Part shown: positions 7,612-16,649 of the stretch, piece by piece
Numbering within the stretch: the first letter of the stretch is position 1
Layout: each line of letters starts with the position of its first letter
Assembly (NCBI RefSeq): GCF_016807185.1
Contig: NZ_JAEVYN010000002.1
Coordinates: 1,835,367 to 1,899,366 of the forward strand
DNA: 64,000 nt
Reading direction: 5' to 3'
DNA from: Leptolyngbya sp. Cla-17
GTDB taxonomy: Bacteria > Cyanobacteriota > Cyanobacteriia > Leptolyngbyales > Leptolyngbyaceae
The notes under the pieces: model-generated
Database searches by the model: none
What the model saw: the letters and a program-made list of their open reading frames with translations, nothing else
Told to the model about the DNA's origin: nothing
Translations under genes and position numbers: made by a program

Positions 7612-10600
7612 ATGACCGAGTTTCTGCGTCCTGAAAGTGAGATTTTTGATTGTGCTGCGATCGCCCGTTCTGTTGCTGTTTTGCAAACACAAAACGCTGA
7701 ACTACAGGCAGAATTAGCCCAATGTCGGCAAGAGTTAGCAAAAGCGGCCCATTGCACGTTGGAAACACCCTTACATCTTTCAAATGACTGCACGGCAACT
7801 GCAAACCCTGTCTGCTTCCCAAACTCTTCAATACTGGAGGATTTAAACTCTTGTTCCTCCCCAGATTCGGAAGTTAAAGGGGCAAAAGCTGTTCTAAGCC
7901 AAAGTGAAGAATGGCTGCGGCTGGCGATCGATTTAAACCACATCAGCTTGTGGAGTTTGACGCTTGCTACGGGAAAATTAGCATGGACTGAGAATTGCTA
8001 TCGGCTACTAGGCTATGTGCCAGGGGAAGTAGAGCCGAGTTATGAACGTTGGCGAGATCGCCTGCATCCAGATGATCGAGAGCGGGTTGAAACAACGTTT
8101 GCCCAAGCCACACAAATACAGACTGCCTGCCAAATAGAGTATCGCATTATTCATCCCGATGGCAGCATTCACTGGATAGTTGACCGCGCCCGTTGGAGCT
8201 ATGACTCAGCCGGACAAGCCGTGCAAATGCTAGGGGCGGCAATTGATATTACTGAGCGCAAAGCGATCGAAGAAGCCTTTCACGATCTCAATGATGAGCT
8301 GGAGCGCCACGTGCAAGCCCAAACCCAACAACTGCAAGCTTCGGAAGCTAGTCTCCGCCGACAGGAGCAAGAATTTCGCACCTTAGCTGAAAATTCTCCC
8401 GATGGCATCTTTCGCTTTGATCTAGCGTTTCGCTATCTATATCTTAATCCTGCGGCTGCAAAGACTCTTGGACTGCCGCAATCGGTTGTTTTAGGCAAAA
8501 GCGATCGCGAATTGAGTCTGCCAGCCGAGTCGGTTACATTTTGGGAGCAAACGCTGCGGACAGTGATGCAAACCCAAACACTTTTGACGGTTGATTTTTC
8601 GATGTCAGCGCCTAACGGGGAGCGATGGTTCCAATCCCATAACATTCCTGAATTTGATGTTGATGGCAACTTGATATCCATTTTGGTGATTGAGCGCGAC
8701 ATCACTACTCTCAAGCAAACCGAAGCAGCACTACGTCAAGGCAAACAACGGTTTCAACGATTAGCGGCGAATATTCCGGGAGTCATTTTTCAGTTCCGCA
8801 TCAGTACGGATGGCGATCGCACTTTGCCCTATGTCAGTCCTCAGTTTGAAGCCTTGTTTGGCATTTCCGCCGCAACCGTTGAGCAAGATGCGGAAGTGTT
8901 TGTGCAGTGCTGCCATCCCGATGATCGCGCATCTCTTGAAGCGGCTACGGCTGAGTCCTTCGCCACGCTAAATTCCTGGCAGTGGGAAGGGCGCTTTATT
9001 TCACCTTTGGGGCAAGTTGTTTGGATTCAAGGTGTTTCTAATCCTGAGCGTCAACCCAATGGCGATATGCTGTGGGATGGCGTTTTGCTAGATGTAAGCG
9101 AAGCGAAGCGCGGCGAAGCTGAATACAAAAGCAGCGAAGTCGATCGCCTGCGCCTGGAAGCAGAGCGGCAGCAGGCAGTGGAAGCGTTGCAATATAGCGA
9201 GGAACAGCTCCGCATCATTTTTGAAAATGCACCGATCGCGATCTCGCTTGCTGATGCTTATGATTACCGGATTGTGCGAGTCAACGCGGCACATCGACAG
9301 CTATTGGGCTATAGCGACGAAGAGCTTGCCAAAATGACATTTGTCGATTTTACCTATCCAGACGATGTTTTCACCAATGTCAATTGCATCCAGCGCTTAA
9401 TTGAAGGCGACCAATCTCGATTTCAAATGGACAAGCGATTTATTAAAAAGAATGGTGACGTTGTTTGGACTACTCTCACTGTTGCTTTAATTCGCGATCG
9501 CGATGGCAACCCCCGCTATAGCCTCGGCATGTTTCAAGATAGCACCGCAGCTAAACAGCGTGAAGCGGAACGGCAACAGGCTGAAAACGCGTTGCGCCAA
9601 AGCGAAGAGCAGTTTCGCGCGTTTTTTGAAAATGCACCAATTGCGATCGGTCTTGCCACTATGAATGACCAGCGTATGGTTCGCAGCAACGCCAAATATC
9701 AAGAACTGCTGGGCTACAGCGACCCCGAACTCTGCCAGATGACGTTCCTGGATCTCACCCATCCCGACGATGTGACTACCGATCTTAAACTGTTCTACCA
9801 GCTTCTAGCGGGCTTAATTTCCCGCTTCCAAATGGAAAAGCGCTACATTCGCAAAAATGGCGACATCATCTGGGTCAATCTCACTGTTGCCTTGATCTAT
9901 GATCCCGATGGCAAGCCGTTGTATAGCCTCTGTATGCCCCAAGACATCACCGAAGCCAAGCGACTAGATGCCGAGCGTCACCAAACTGAGGAAGCCTTGC
10001 GGCGCAGCCAAGCCAGTTTGGCAGAAGCTCAACGCGTTGCCCACGTGGGCAGTTGGGAGGTCGATCCCATGACTCAGCAAGGCACTTGGTCTGCGGAATT
10101 GTTTCGCCTGTTTGGGCTAGATCCCGATCAACCCAAACCTCCGATAGAACAAATTATCCAGTTAATTCACCCCGACGATCGCGCAATGTATTGCCAAGTG
10201 ATAGATCAGGCATTTGGGCAGGGTGAACCCCATGCAGTCGATCATCGGCTCATTCGCCCAGATGGTTCCTGTGTGTGGCTGTCTAGCTTGGGGCAGGTCG
10301 AACGCAATGCTGCCGGGCAGGTGACTCGCCTTTTTGGGGTTGCCCTAGACATTACCGCTCGCAAGCAAGCCGAAGAAACTCTGCGGCAGCAAGCCGCTCG
10401 CGAACACCTACTCCGATCTATTTCGCAGAATATCTATCAATCCCTTGAGTTGGATGAAGTGCTGACCGTTGCCGTCAACGAGGTACGCCAAACCTTACAG
10501 GCAGACCGTGCCTTGATTTTTCACCTCACCACTAACGGCTCTGGTGTGATTTTGAAAGAGTCGGTTGTGTCAGATTACCCCACCATTGCAGCCATGTGGT

Positions 10601-11601
10601 TTGAAGATGAACACTTTCCACCGGCTTGCCACGACTTGTACCTTCAAGGCAACTCGCGCATTGTCTCTTCCACTGCTTTAGATGGCTGGGGCGATTGTTT
10701 AGTTGAGTTTATGCAGCAAACACAGGTGCAATCCAAAATTGTTGCTCCGATTGTGCATCGTAGTGATGCTGCTGTTCCTCATTTGTGGGGATTGCTGATT
10801 GTTCATGCCTGCGCCGAAAAACGGCAATGGCTACCTGCTGAAGCCGACCTGATGCAGCAAATTGCCAATCAGCTGGCGATCTCTATTCAACAAGCAAACC
10901 TTTATCGGCAAGTGCAAACCGAACTGGGCGATCGCAAACAAGCCGAAGCCAGCCTCAGAAAATCGCTGCAAGAAAAGGAAGTGCTGCTCAAAGAAGTGCA
11001 TCACAGGGTGAAAAACAACTTACAAATTGTTTCAAGCTTGCTGCGAATGCAATCCCGAAAAGTAGATAGTCTGCAAACCTTTAAGGTGCTGCAAGAATCT
11101 CAAAATCGAGTGCAATCTATGGCATTGATTCATGAGCAACTCTATCAATCTTCAGATCTAGCCGAAATTGATCTGAGCGAGTACCTGCATAGCCTCGTAA
11201 ATAACCTTTTCAGTTCCTATGGCATTAGTTATCAACAAGTCACACTCAGCATTGAAACTAACGGCACCTATTTAAACCTCAACACTGCCATTCCCTGTGG
11301 CTTAATCATTAATGAACTCATTTCCAATTCCTTAAAATATGCGTTTCCCGCTAATCAATTGGGGGAAATCAGAATTTGTGTCACCTCAGTTTTAGATGAG
11401 TCACTCAATGAATATAAAGGCACTTTGTTAGTGATGGATAACGGGATTGGCATCCCTACAACCATTGATTGGCAGAATTCTCCATCTTTAGGAATGCGAA
11501 TCGTGCGGAACTTAGTCCACCAGATTAAGGGAGACATTACACTATTGCCGGGAACAGGAACGGCTTTTCAAATTACATTTCCGATCACTGACGAGACGTA
11601 G
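7612..11601 (+). CDS. Multi-PAS/GAF sensor histidine kinase (HisKA_2 type)
   Basis: This 1329-aa soluble sensor kinase has an N-terminal coiled coil (about 10-45), then six PAS/PAC units at about 95-215, 250-365, 375-500, 530-655, 665-790 and 800-925. A GAF domain (about 930-1090), a HisKA_2 dimerisation region with phospho-acceptor in LLKEVHHRVKNNLQIVSSLL (about 1125-1143) and a HATPase domain with N-box ELISNSLKYAF and MDNGIGIP follow. HisKA_2 kinases often answer light, redox or general stress. PAS units 4 and 5 are near-copies, 405 bp apart, a recent internal duplication. No cysteine-bilin or flavin motif is obvious. It ends 102 bp before a convergent sigma-like gene. Confidence 0.93.
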   Translation: MTEFLRPESEIFDCAAIARSVAVLQTQNAELQAELAQCRQELAKAAHCTLETPLHLSNDCTATANPVCFPNSSILEDLNSCSSPDSEVKGAKAVLSQSEEWLRLAIDLNHISLWSLTLATGKLAWTENCYRLLGYVPGEVEPSYERWRDRLHPDDRERVETTFAQATQIQTACQIEYRIIHPDGSIHWIVDRARWSYDSAGQAVQMLGAAIDITERKAIEEAFHDLNDELERHVQAQTQQLQASEASLRRQEQEFRTLAENSPDGIFRFDLAFRYLYLNPAAAKTLGLPQSVVLGKSDRELSLPAESVTFWEQTLRTVMQTQTLLTVDFSMSAPNGERWFQSHNIPEFDVDGNLISILVIERDITTLKQTEAALRQGKQRFQRLAANIPGVIFQFRISTDGDRTLPYVSPQFEALFGISAATVEQDAEVFVQCCHPDDRASLEAATAESFATLNSWQWEGRFISPLGQVVWIQGVSNPERQPNGDMLWDGVLLDVSEAKRGEAEYKSSEVDRLRLEAERQQAVEALQYSEEQLRIIFENAPIAISLADAYDYRIVRVNAAHRQLLGYSDEELAKMTFVDFTYPDDVFTNVNCIQRLIEGDQSRFQMDKRFIKKNGDVVWTTLTVALIRDRDGNPRYSLGMFQDSTAAKQREAERQQAENALRQSEEQFRAFFENAPIAIGLATMNDQRMVRSNAKYQELLGYSDPELCQMTFLDLTHPDDVTTDLKLFYQLLAGLISRFQMEKRYIRKNGDIIWVNLTVALIYDPDGKPLYSLCMPQDITEAKRLDAERHQTEEALRRSQASLAEAQRVAHVGSWEVDPMTQQGTWSAELFRLFGLDPDQPKPPIEQIIQLIHPDDRAMYCQVIDQAFGQGEPHAVDHRLIRPDGSCVWLSSLGQVERNAAGQVTRLFGVALDITARKQAEETLRQQAAREHLLRSISQNIYQSLELDEVLTVAVNEVRQTLQADRALIFHLTTNGSGVILKESVVSDYPTIAAMWFEDEHFPPACHDLYLQGNSRIVSSTALDGWGDCLVEFMQQTQVQSKIVAPIVHRSDAAVPHLWGLLIVHACAEKRQWLPAEADLMQQIANQLAISIQQANLYRQVQTELGDRKQAEASLRKSLQEKEVLLKEVHHRVKNNLQIVSSLLRMQSRKVDSLQTFKVLQESQNRVQSMALIHEQLYQSSDLAEIDLSEYLHSLVNNLFSSYGISYQQVTLSIETNGTYLNLNTAIPCGLIINELISNSLKYAFPANQLGEIRICVTSVLDESLNEYKGTLLVMDNGIGIPTTIDWQNSPSLGMRIVRNLVHQIKGDITLLPGTGTAFQITFPITDET

Positions 11602-11703
11602 GCGTAAAGTGCAAAGACTTCCTGCACATAACCCCTAGGCAGTAAGCAGAAACAGCATTCTATGCCCCAATAAGGCTGTGCAAATAAAACAATTGATATG
11701 GGT

Positions 11704-12351
11704 TTAAACTACCGCAGCGCGATCGCCCTGTGCCCACTGTTCAGTCACCAAATAGATCGCGCGAATATCATCGGGCAAGTTTTCTTCCAATCGTTGGTAG
11801 CCTTCTTGCAGGCGCACCCGTACCTCGGCGGCTGACATGCCTTCTCCTTCAGCCTGCAAGTAAGCGGAGATCCGGGTTTCGCTCCAGCCGAAGGTTTGCG
11901 CCATCAGCACCATCAACCGCAGCACAGGTGGAATCTGATCCAACGCCTGCTCAATGTAACACCAGAGCGGCGGTGGCGCTTCTTTGAGGCTGTAGTGGAT
12001 GGTTTCGACAGCAGGGAGATCAGCCTGATTAATGCAGATAGCAGTAATGTTCAGCAGCCAGGCTTGTAGCGTCAAAATTGCTTCGCCCGTGGCGGATCGC
12101 AAATCTAAACCGCTGAGTTCATAAAAAATGTGTCGCCAGGTCGTGGCAAATAAGTAATCGGCTTGCACAGGCGATCGCGCAGAATGGCGAATCAACGTGT
12201 AGACCATTGAACTATAGCGGCAAAAGATTGCTGTAAAGTACTGCCCGGCATCAGAATGGCGTTGAAATAGCGTTAGCAGTTCCTGGTCGCTATAATGCGC
12301 CAGGGATTTGATCAGGGGATGATTTGCTTCAGGAAAAGTAGGAAGAGTCAC
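11704..12351 (-). CDS. Sigma-70-like (ECF-type) protein
   Basis: This protein of about 215 aa has YSDQELLTLFQRH and YFTAIFCRYSSMVYTLIRH (region 2-like), and a C-terminal part DQIPPVLRLMVLMAQTFGWSE followed by MSAAEVRVRLQEGYQRLEENL, which reads as a sigma region 4 helix-turn-helix. I chose GTG 12351 (MTLPTFPEANHPL); a TTG at 12405 gives 18 more unlikely residues (MQKGRIVGDILPS). Region 2.4 is weak compared with standard ECF sigmas, so promoter recognition is uncertain. No anti-sigma gene is next to it. The family is seen mainly in cyanobacteria. Confidence 0.7.
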   Translation of the reverse strand: MTLPTFPEANHPLIKSLAHYSDQELLTLFQRHSDAGQYFTAIFCRYSSMVYTLIRHSARSPVQADYLFATTWRHIFYELSGLDLRSATGEAILTLQAWLLNITAICINQADLPAVETIHYSLKEAPPPLWCYIEQALDQIPPVLRLMVLMAQTFGWSETRISAYLQAEGEGMSAAEVRVRLQEGYQRLEENLPDDIRAIYLVTEQWAQGDRAAVV

Positions 12352-12815
12352 GATAACGACCACACATGACGGCAAAATGTCCCCTACTATACGCCCTTTT
12401 TGCAAAACAGCAAAACTTTTTCTGTCACGGGTCTAATCCTTTGCTGAAAATGCGTTAAATGGATGCCCCGTAACCGCTGCAAATGCCCTGCGTCCTACTG
12501 CGATTGAAATCGTCAGTCACATAAATTTACTTTGAAATCTGGATCAGAACCTGCATTTGTAACTCTATGAACAACCTAGAAACTCATTTCAAGTAGGTTA
12601 GTTGAGAGGAACCTTTTGACAAAAGTGCAGTGATTGAATTCTAAATGTTCTGAAACTAGACCTAACTGATATAAGTCCTTACATTAGATCTGTCCTTAGT
12701 TTGAGGCGGTTTAGTTTCAGAGTCGCTAATATGATCGAACGTTCTGTGCTTAATCTCTTCTTGTCTTAGCATTGCGCTTCAAATCGTTTAGACAATTCTC
12801 CTTCACCTAGTCGAG
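12352..12815. other. Intergenic region between two divergent sigma-like genes
   Basis: This 464-bp AT-rich stretch holds no convincing ORF or RNA gene. It must carry the promoters of both flanking genes. A possible -10 (TAATAT, in the sequence GCTAATATGATCGAACG near 12727) faces the downstream sigma gene, without a clear -35. No long repeats were seen. Confidence 0.4.
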
Positions 12816-14036
12816 ATGCATATGTCCCCAGAGATGAAACGCTCCAATGCTTCCACAAGGGTTTATTCCACATTTGGTGAGGTAGAAGAATTATTAGATG
12901 GGTCTGAAGTTAAGTTGGCAGATTCTCTAACAAAATTTGTTGAGGACGATTCTTCAGGCAAGGAGAGCGGGTTGGAATTGGATCTAGGAATTGACGCTGG
13001 ACTAAACTCTGACTTGATACTGGATAAATTATTAGATTCTGACGAGGATATTGCCTCGGCACGACCCTCTGGTCATAGCAAAATGCTAACTGATGATGCT
13101 GTGGGTGCGTTTTTTAAGGAGATGGCGCGCTACCCCTTATTAACTGCCGCCGAGGAATTGGAACTCGCTCAACGCATTCAGTTTACGGCGGAGGTAGAAA
13201 TAACGCGATCGCGGTTGCTCAACGATTTAGGCCAATTACCTAGCAAAGCAACTCTTGCTCAAGAACTGCAGATTACTGAGCGCCAATTAGAACATCAACT
13301 TCATCGCAGTCGGGTTGCTAAGCGCACCATGATTCGCTCTAATCTGCGCTTAGTGGTTTCTATTGCTAAACGCTATCTCAATCGTGGTGTTCCCTTTCTA
13401 GATTTGATTCAAGAAGGGGCCTTAGGACTCAATCGCGCCACTGAGAAATTTGACCCAGAAAAGGGCTATAAGTTTTCGACCTATGCCTACTGGTGGATTC
13501 GGCAAGGCATCACCCGCACGATCGCCAATGATTCTCGCATTATTCGCCTGCCCATTCACATTGTCGAAAAATTAAACAAGCTCAAGGTGATTCAACGAGA
13601 TTTAAAGCGGTCTTTAAATCGAAATCCCACAGAAGCAGAACTGGCGCTCGCGCTGGAAGTGACCCCCGAACAACTGCAAAATCTACATCAGGTGCATCGT
13701 CGATCGCTGTCGCTTAACTACCGCATTGGTAAAGATGAAGATACCGAGTTAGTCGATCTGCTAGAAGATGCTGAAACGCGATCGCCCGAATCGCAAATTA
13801 GCGAAACCATGCTTCGCCAAGACATTTGGAACGTGCTGGGTGACGTACTCACCGAGCGCGAAAAAGATATCATTTCGCTGCGATATGGCTTAAGCTCTAG
13901 CAAACCTTGCACCTTAGAAGAAGTCGGCGGTTTATTTAACCTTTCACGAGAACGAGTTCGCCAAATTCAAAGCAAAGCAATGCGGAAACTTCGTCGTCCT
14001 CAAGTAGCAGAAAAGTTGAAAGGCTGGTTGGGATGA
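12816..14036 (+). CDS. Group 2 RNA polymerase sigma-70 factor (SigC-like)
   Basis: This 406-aa protein has an acidic N-terminal extension (about 1-90). It then has region 1.2 (DDAVGAFFKEMARYPLL), regions 2.1-2.4 (NLRLVVSIAKRYLNRG, DLIQEGALGLNRATEKFDP, FSTYAYWWIRQGITR), region 3 (RIIRLPIHIVEKLNKL) and region 4.2 (TLEEVGGLFNLSRERVRQIQSKAMRKLR). All core-binding and -10/-35 recognition helices are intact, so it is a functional primary-like sigma. The FFKEMARYPLL form of region 1.2 differs from SigA and reminds me of SigC, but the group assignment is from memory. ATG 12816 and ATG 12822 are both possible starts. The long upstream region points to regulation of its own. Confidence 0.92.
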   Translation: MHMSPEMKRSNASTRVYSTFGEVEELLDGSEVKLADSLTKFVEDDSSGKESGLELDLGIDAGLNSDLILDKLLDSDEDIASARPSGHSKMLTDDAVGAFFKEMARYPLLTAAEELELAQRIQFTAEVEITRSRLLNDLGQLPSKATLAQELQITERQLEHQLHRSRVAKRTMIRSNLRLVVSIAKRYLNRGVPFLDLIQEGALGLNRATEKFDPEKGYKFSTYAYWWIRQGITRTIANDSRIIRLPIHIVEKLNKLKVIQRDLKRSLNRNPTEAELALALEVTPEQLQNLHQVHRRSLSLNYRIGKDEDTELVDLLEDAETRSPESQISETMLRQDIWNVLGDVLTEREKDIISLRYGLSSSKPCTLEEVGGLFNLSRERVRQIQSKAMRKLRRPQVAEKLKGWLG

Positions 14037-14152
14037 AAGGCGATCGCTTCGTTGTTCTCAGGCGTACTTGATCTAACAACCCACTGCGGTAGGTAATGGA
14101 CTAGACCTGTGGATTGAGGCTAAATATTCAAGCCAAATTCATAGCGGTTGAT

Positions 14153-14160
14153 GAATAAAC
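14153..14160. repeat. Target-site duplication, left copy (GAATAAAC)
   Basis: GAATAAAC stands directly before the left end of the inner IS1-family element and recurs at 15063-15070 directly after its right end. Eight to nine bp is the normal duplication length for IS1. The octamer belongs to the transposase gene of the outer element. Confidence 0.9.
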
Positions 14161-15062
14161 GATTGTGCGTTAAAGGATTGTGGGCTTGGTAAAGTAGGAT
14201 CAATTCTTTCCCCTCAAGAAGCTATGGAATGCCGACTTTGTGGTCATCCTAAGTGTCATAAGCATGGCAAGCTGCCCAATGGACACCAACGCTATTTCTG
14301 CCCTCACTGCCAGCAAACCTTCTGTGAGAGCTTTGACACGCTGTACTACTGGCGACGAGTGAGTCCGGAACAAGTTCAGCAGGTGCTACAAGCTCATAGT
14401 GAGGGCAGCAGCTTACGAGGGATTAGCCGAATTACAGGCTTGGCATACAACACCGTGGTCAGTATTGTTCGGGCATCGAGTGCCAAGGCTCAGCTAATTC
14501 ATAACGACCAGGTCAAGCAAGTGGCAACCGCAGAGGTGAGTGCGGATGAGATGTGGTCTTTCGTGCAAAAAAACAGAAGCAATGTCTTTCCAATGAATTA
14601 GAAGTGGGAGACTGCTGGATAGGTCTGAGTTTAGCGGACTCCAGTGGACTGATTTTAGCGGCACGAGTGGGCAAGCATACAGACGAACTTATTGAGGAAT
14701 TGGTAATTAGTACACAGGGAAAAACGGCTTGCAAACAGTGGAACAGTGATGACTGGGGAGGCTATGAACGAGTCCTTCCGCCTGAAATTCTGCACTATGT
14801 TGGCAAAGACAAAACGCAGCGCTTAGAGCGAACCAACGGCATCGTCCGACAACAAACTGCTCGATGGCACCGCAGGCAAAACAAGTTCGGCAAGCTGTGG
14901 GAGCAAACGAAAGTGACAACACGCTTAGTAGTCAGCTATTTCAATTGGATTTGGCGGCATAGTCGATTCAAAACAACTGCGGCTCAACGAGCAAAACTGG
15001 CTGAGCAGCCTTGGACCTGGCAGGATGTCGTTACCTACCCCACAATCCTTTAGTGCACTACC
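14161..15062 (+). mobile_element. Inner IS1-family element (902 bp)
   Basis: Terminal inverted repeats: left from 14161 and right (reverse complement from 15062) share GTGC..TAAAGGATTGTGGG and GGTAA at the same spacing, about 25 of 33 positions. It is flanked by the perfect 8-bp repeat GAATAAAC (14153-14160 and 15063-15070). It carries one two-frame transposase on the plus strand. The intact repeats, duplication and reading frames suggest a recent, possibly still active copy. Confidence 0.92.
14224..15053 (+). CDS. IS1-family transposase, InsA-InsB type with -1 programmed frameshift
   Basis: InsA frame 14224-14601: zinc finger CRLCGHPKC...CPHC and a helix-turn-helix (LRGISRITGLAYNTVVSIV). 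The InsB frame is open across 14553-15053: DWGGYERVLPPEIL (second D), RLERTNGIVRQQTARWHRRQNKFGK (E plus basic segment), DEMWSFVQ (first D) lying just before the shift. The frames overlap at A AAA AAC (14568-14574), in the zero-frame phase for a canonical -1 slippery heptamer. A shift there fuses them into one DDE transposase of about 275 aa. This is the same strategy as IS1. A SD-like sequence (CTCAAGAAGCT) precedes ATG 14224. Confidence 0.9.
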
Positions 15063-15070
15063 GAATAAAC
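15063..15070. repeat. Target-site duplication, right copy (GAATAAAC)
   Basis: Identical to 14153-14160; the pair brackets the inner IS1-family element and fixes its two ends. Confidence 0.9.
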
Positions 15071-15885
15071 CAATGACGACATTATGTAACCAAATTGACT
15101 TAGAAAAGCAAATGGTTTTGCGAGCCAACCGTTTAATCCGGGTGCGTAAAGTTAAATGCTTGCGTTCAATCGTTTGAGTATTTGCCTTGCCAACCGTGTG
15201 AAAAGCTGGCTCAAGATGCCGTTCATAAGCGCCCCAGCCATCCGTATAGAACTGCATAATTCCAAACGGCTCCAATAAGGTTTTGAGTTCAACAAAGGCA
15301 CTGTCCTGATGATTCGACAATACATACGCCAACACTTCGCCTGTGTGATGGTCAATAGCGTGCCACAGCCACCGTTGCTGTTGCTTTGAACCCACAAAAC
15401 TCCACATTTCGTCGGCTTCAGCCTCCAAATCTTTCCACTGGCACAGTTTCACGATTGTTTGAGTCGGTTCAAGTTGTGCTAAACGTGCTTCGTTGACGGC
15501 TTTCAAGTGACGATCTTTTTTTTAACGTTTCAATCACCGTGGTGCGGCTAATCTTGAGTACCCGAGCGGTATCGCGAATCCCGCTGCCGTTGACTGCCAT
15601 AGCTGCAATCTGTTGCTTCACTTCAGGCAAATAGCCCCGGTAAGCATACTCTCGAATAAAAGTGCTGCGACCACACTCAGGGTTGCGACATTTGTAGCGT
15701 TGTTTATCTTCGCCAGATTGACCATGCTTTACCACATCGCTGCTTTCACAAGTTGGACAAAGAACGAGTTCAAGCACCATACCTAAAGCTCCAGGAAAAG
15801 CAACCCTTTGATTATCCTTTACTTCCACAGGTCTAGTCCACAACCAACTGCGCAGTAGCATATCCTCACTGAGAATTCAAATGGT

Positions 15886-16407
15886 TTAACGATCCAATCT
15901 CGCCCGTCGCCGGAAAAGCGAGAAACGAGCAAAGCTGGAAGAGGTCAGATTCAGTGCCTTATTCTGTCGCTTGTGTACTCGGCTTCCCCTATGATTTCGC
16001 GGCTCAGTATACGATTCGGGGTTGATTTCTAGAAAACCGAAAGCTCCTTTCCCAAAGTTAAGCAATTCAATCCGAAGCACCTGCATGACTTTACCTGACG
16101 GCGTATGTTCCTCTTGAACTTGATAGGGCAAGTGTTTGACCTCCATTAAGTCTTGAGAATCAATGAGCTTATCTGTTTTTACATCCAACGTCAGACTTTT
16201 AGTGCCAGCTAAAGCTACCCAGCCAGGAGATGTGAGCGTCCACTCGAAAAAGTCTGCTGAGCAGGGAAAACCATTTAGCACCTCAAGCCAACCTGTGCCA
16301 TCTGGCTTGAACACCACAATCTCGTCTGCCTGAGCACCGAGTCCAAATCTAGCGTTTGCGCTCCAAACTCCTACAAGTTCGGGGTTTATGATTCTTGACG
16401 ATGGCAT
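15886..16407 (-). CDS. Hypothetical protein
   Basis: This 173-aa protein starts at ATG 16407 (MPSSRIINPELVGVW). The first about 120 residues look like one small beta-rich domain (GVWSANARFGLGAQADEIVVF, GTGWLEVLNG, FEWTLTSPGWVALAG), of the kind seen in lipocalin-like or stress-associated single-domain proteins; I do not recognise the family. The C-terminal 35 residues are rich in Arg/Lys and Ser and look unlike the rest, so they may be a frame artefact or read-through caused by the adjacent insertion sequence 40 bp downstream. No signal peptide. Function unknown. Confidence 0.6.
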   Translation of the reverse strand: MPSSRIINPELVGVWSANARFGLGAQADEIVVFKPDGTGWLEVLNGFPCSADFFEWTLTSPGWVALAGTKSLTLDVKTDKLIDSQDLMEVKHLPYQVQEEHTPSGKVMQVLRIELLNFGKGAFGFLEINPESYTEPRNHRGSRVHKRQNKALNLTSSSFARFSLFRRRARLDR

Positions 16408-16446
16408 ACAGTCAGTCGCGTAAGCGACAGAACTTCTATTTAGAGA

Positions 16447-16527
16447 GAAACTTTCTGTATAAACACTCTGGAAAAGTAGATGTTCAGATTTCCGTATATT
16501 TCATATACATTAGCCCGAAACTTTCTG
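16447..16527. repeat. Paired 11-bp direct repeat GAAACTTTCTG
   Basis: GAAACTTTCTG occurs at 16447-16457 and again at 16517-16527, 70 bp apart, in the AT-rich gap between two divergent genes. The spacing is close to seven helical turns, so it could be a double operator. Chance occurrence is possible in such an AT-rich region. Confidence 0.35.
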
Positions 16528-16649
16528 GATATCCTATATAAAGGACGTTAATCACAGCTTTACTGCTCTAGCCGGGTTAATTTTTGTGCCAAATTTGAGA
16601 TCGTGCATTAGTCTGGTAAGGCAGATTTTTGCTCATACTGATTTGTGCC

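Larger units (their letters stand above)
14120..15780 (-). pseudogene. IS1-family transposase, frameshifted and split by insertion
   Basis: The N-terminal part (start ATG 15780, MVLELVLCPTCESSD) has a CxxC...CxxxxC zinc finger and an insert-specific helix-turn-helix (RDTARVLKISRTTVIE). The catalytic part has DEMWSFVG (first D), FYTDGWGAYERHL (second D) and TIERKHLTLRTRIKRLARKT (E and basic helix). The two parts are out of frame at a run of eight A (15519-15526 on the plus strand); seven would join them. The C-terminus is cut after IGLF by the inner element; joining 15071 to 14160 restores IGLFINRYEFGLNI and a stop at 14120. The gene is inactive as it stands. Confidence 0.88.
14092..15845 (-). 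mobile_element. Outer IS1-family element, interrupted by a second IS1-family element
   Basis: Terminal inverted repeats match: left 14092-14113 (GGT-AA-TGGACTAGACCTGTGGA) and right 15824-15845 in reverse complement (GGT-TG-TGGACTAGACCTGTGGA). Seventeen central bases are identical and both ends begin GGT as in IS1. Removing the inner element and one target copy leaves about 844 bp, a normal IS1-family size. No clean target duplication was found around the outer ends; ACTGCG occurs near both but at different offsets. Confidence 0.88.

Noticed and set aside
14083..15855. ACTGCG as target duplication of the outer IS1 element
   Set aside because: The two copies lie at different distances from the inverted-repeat ends, so they do not fit a true duplication.
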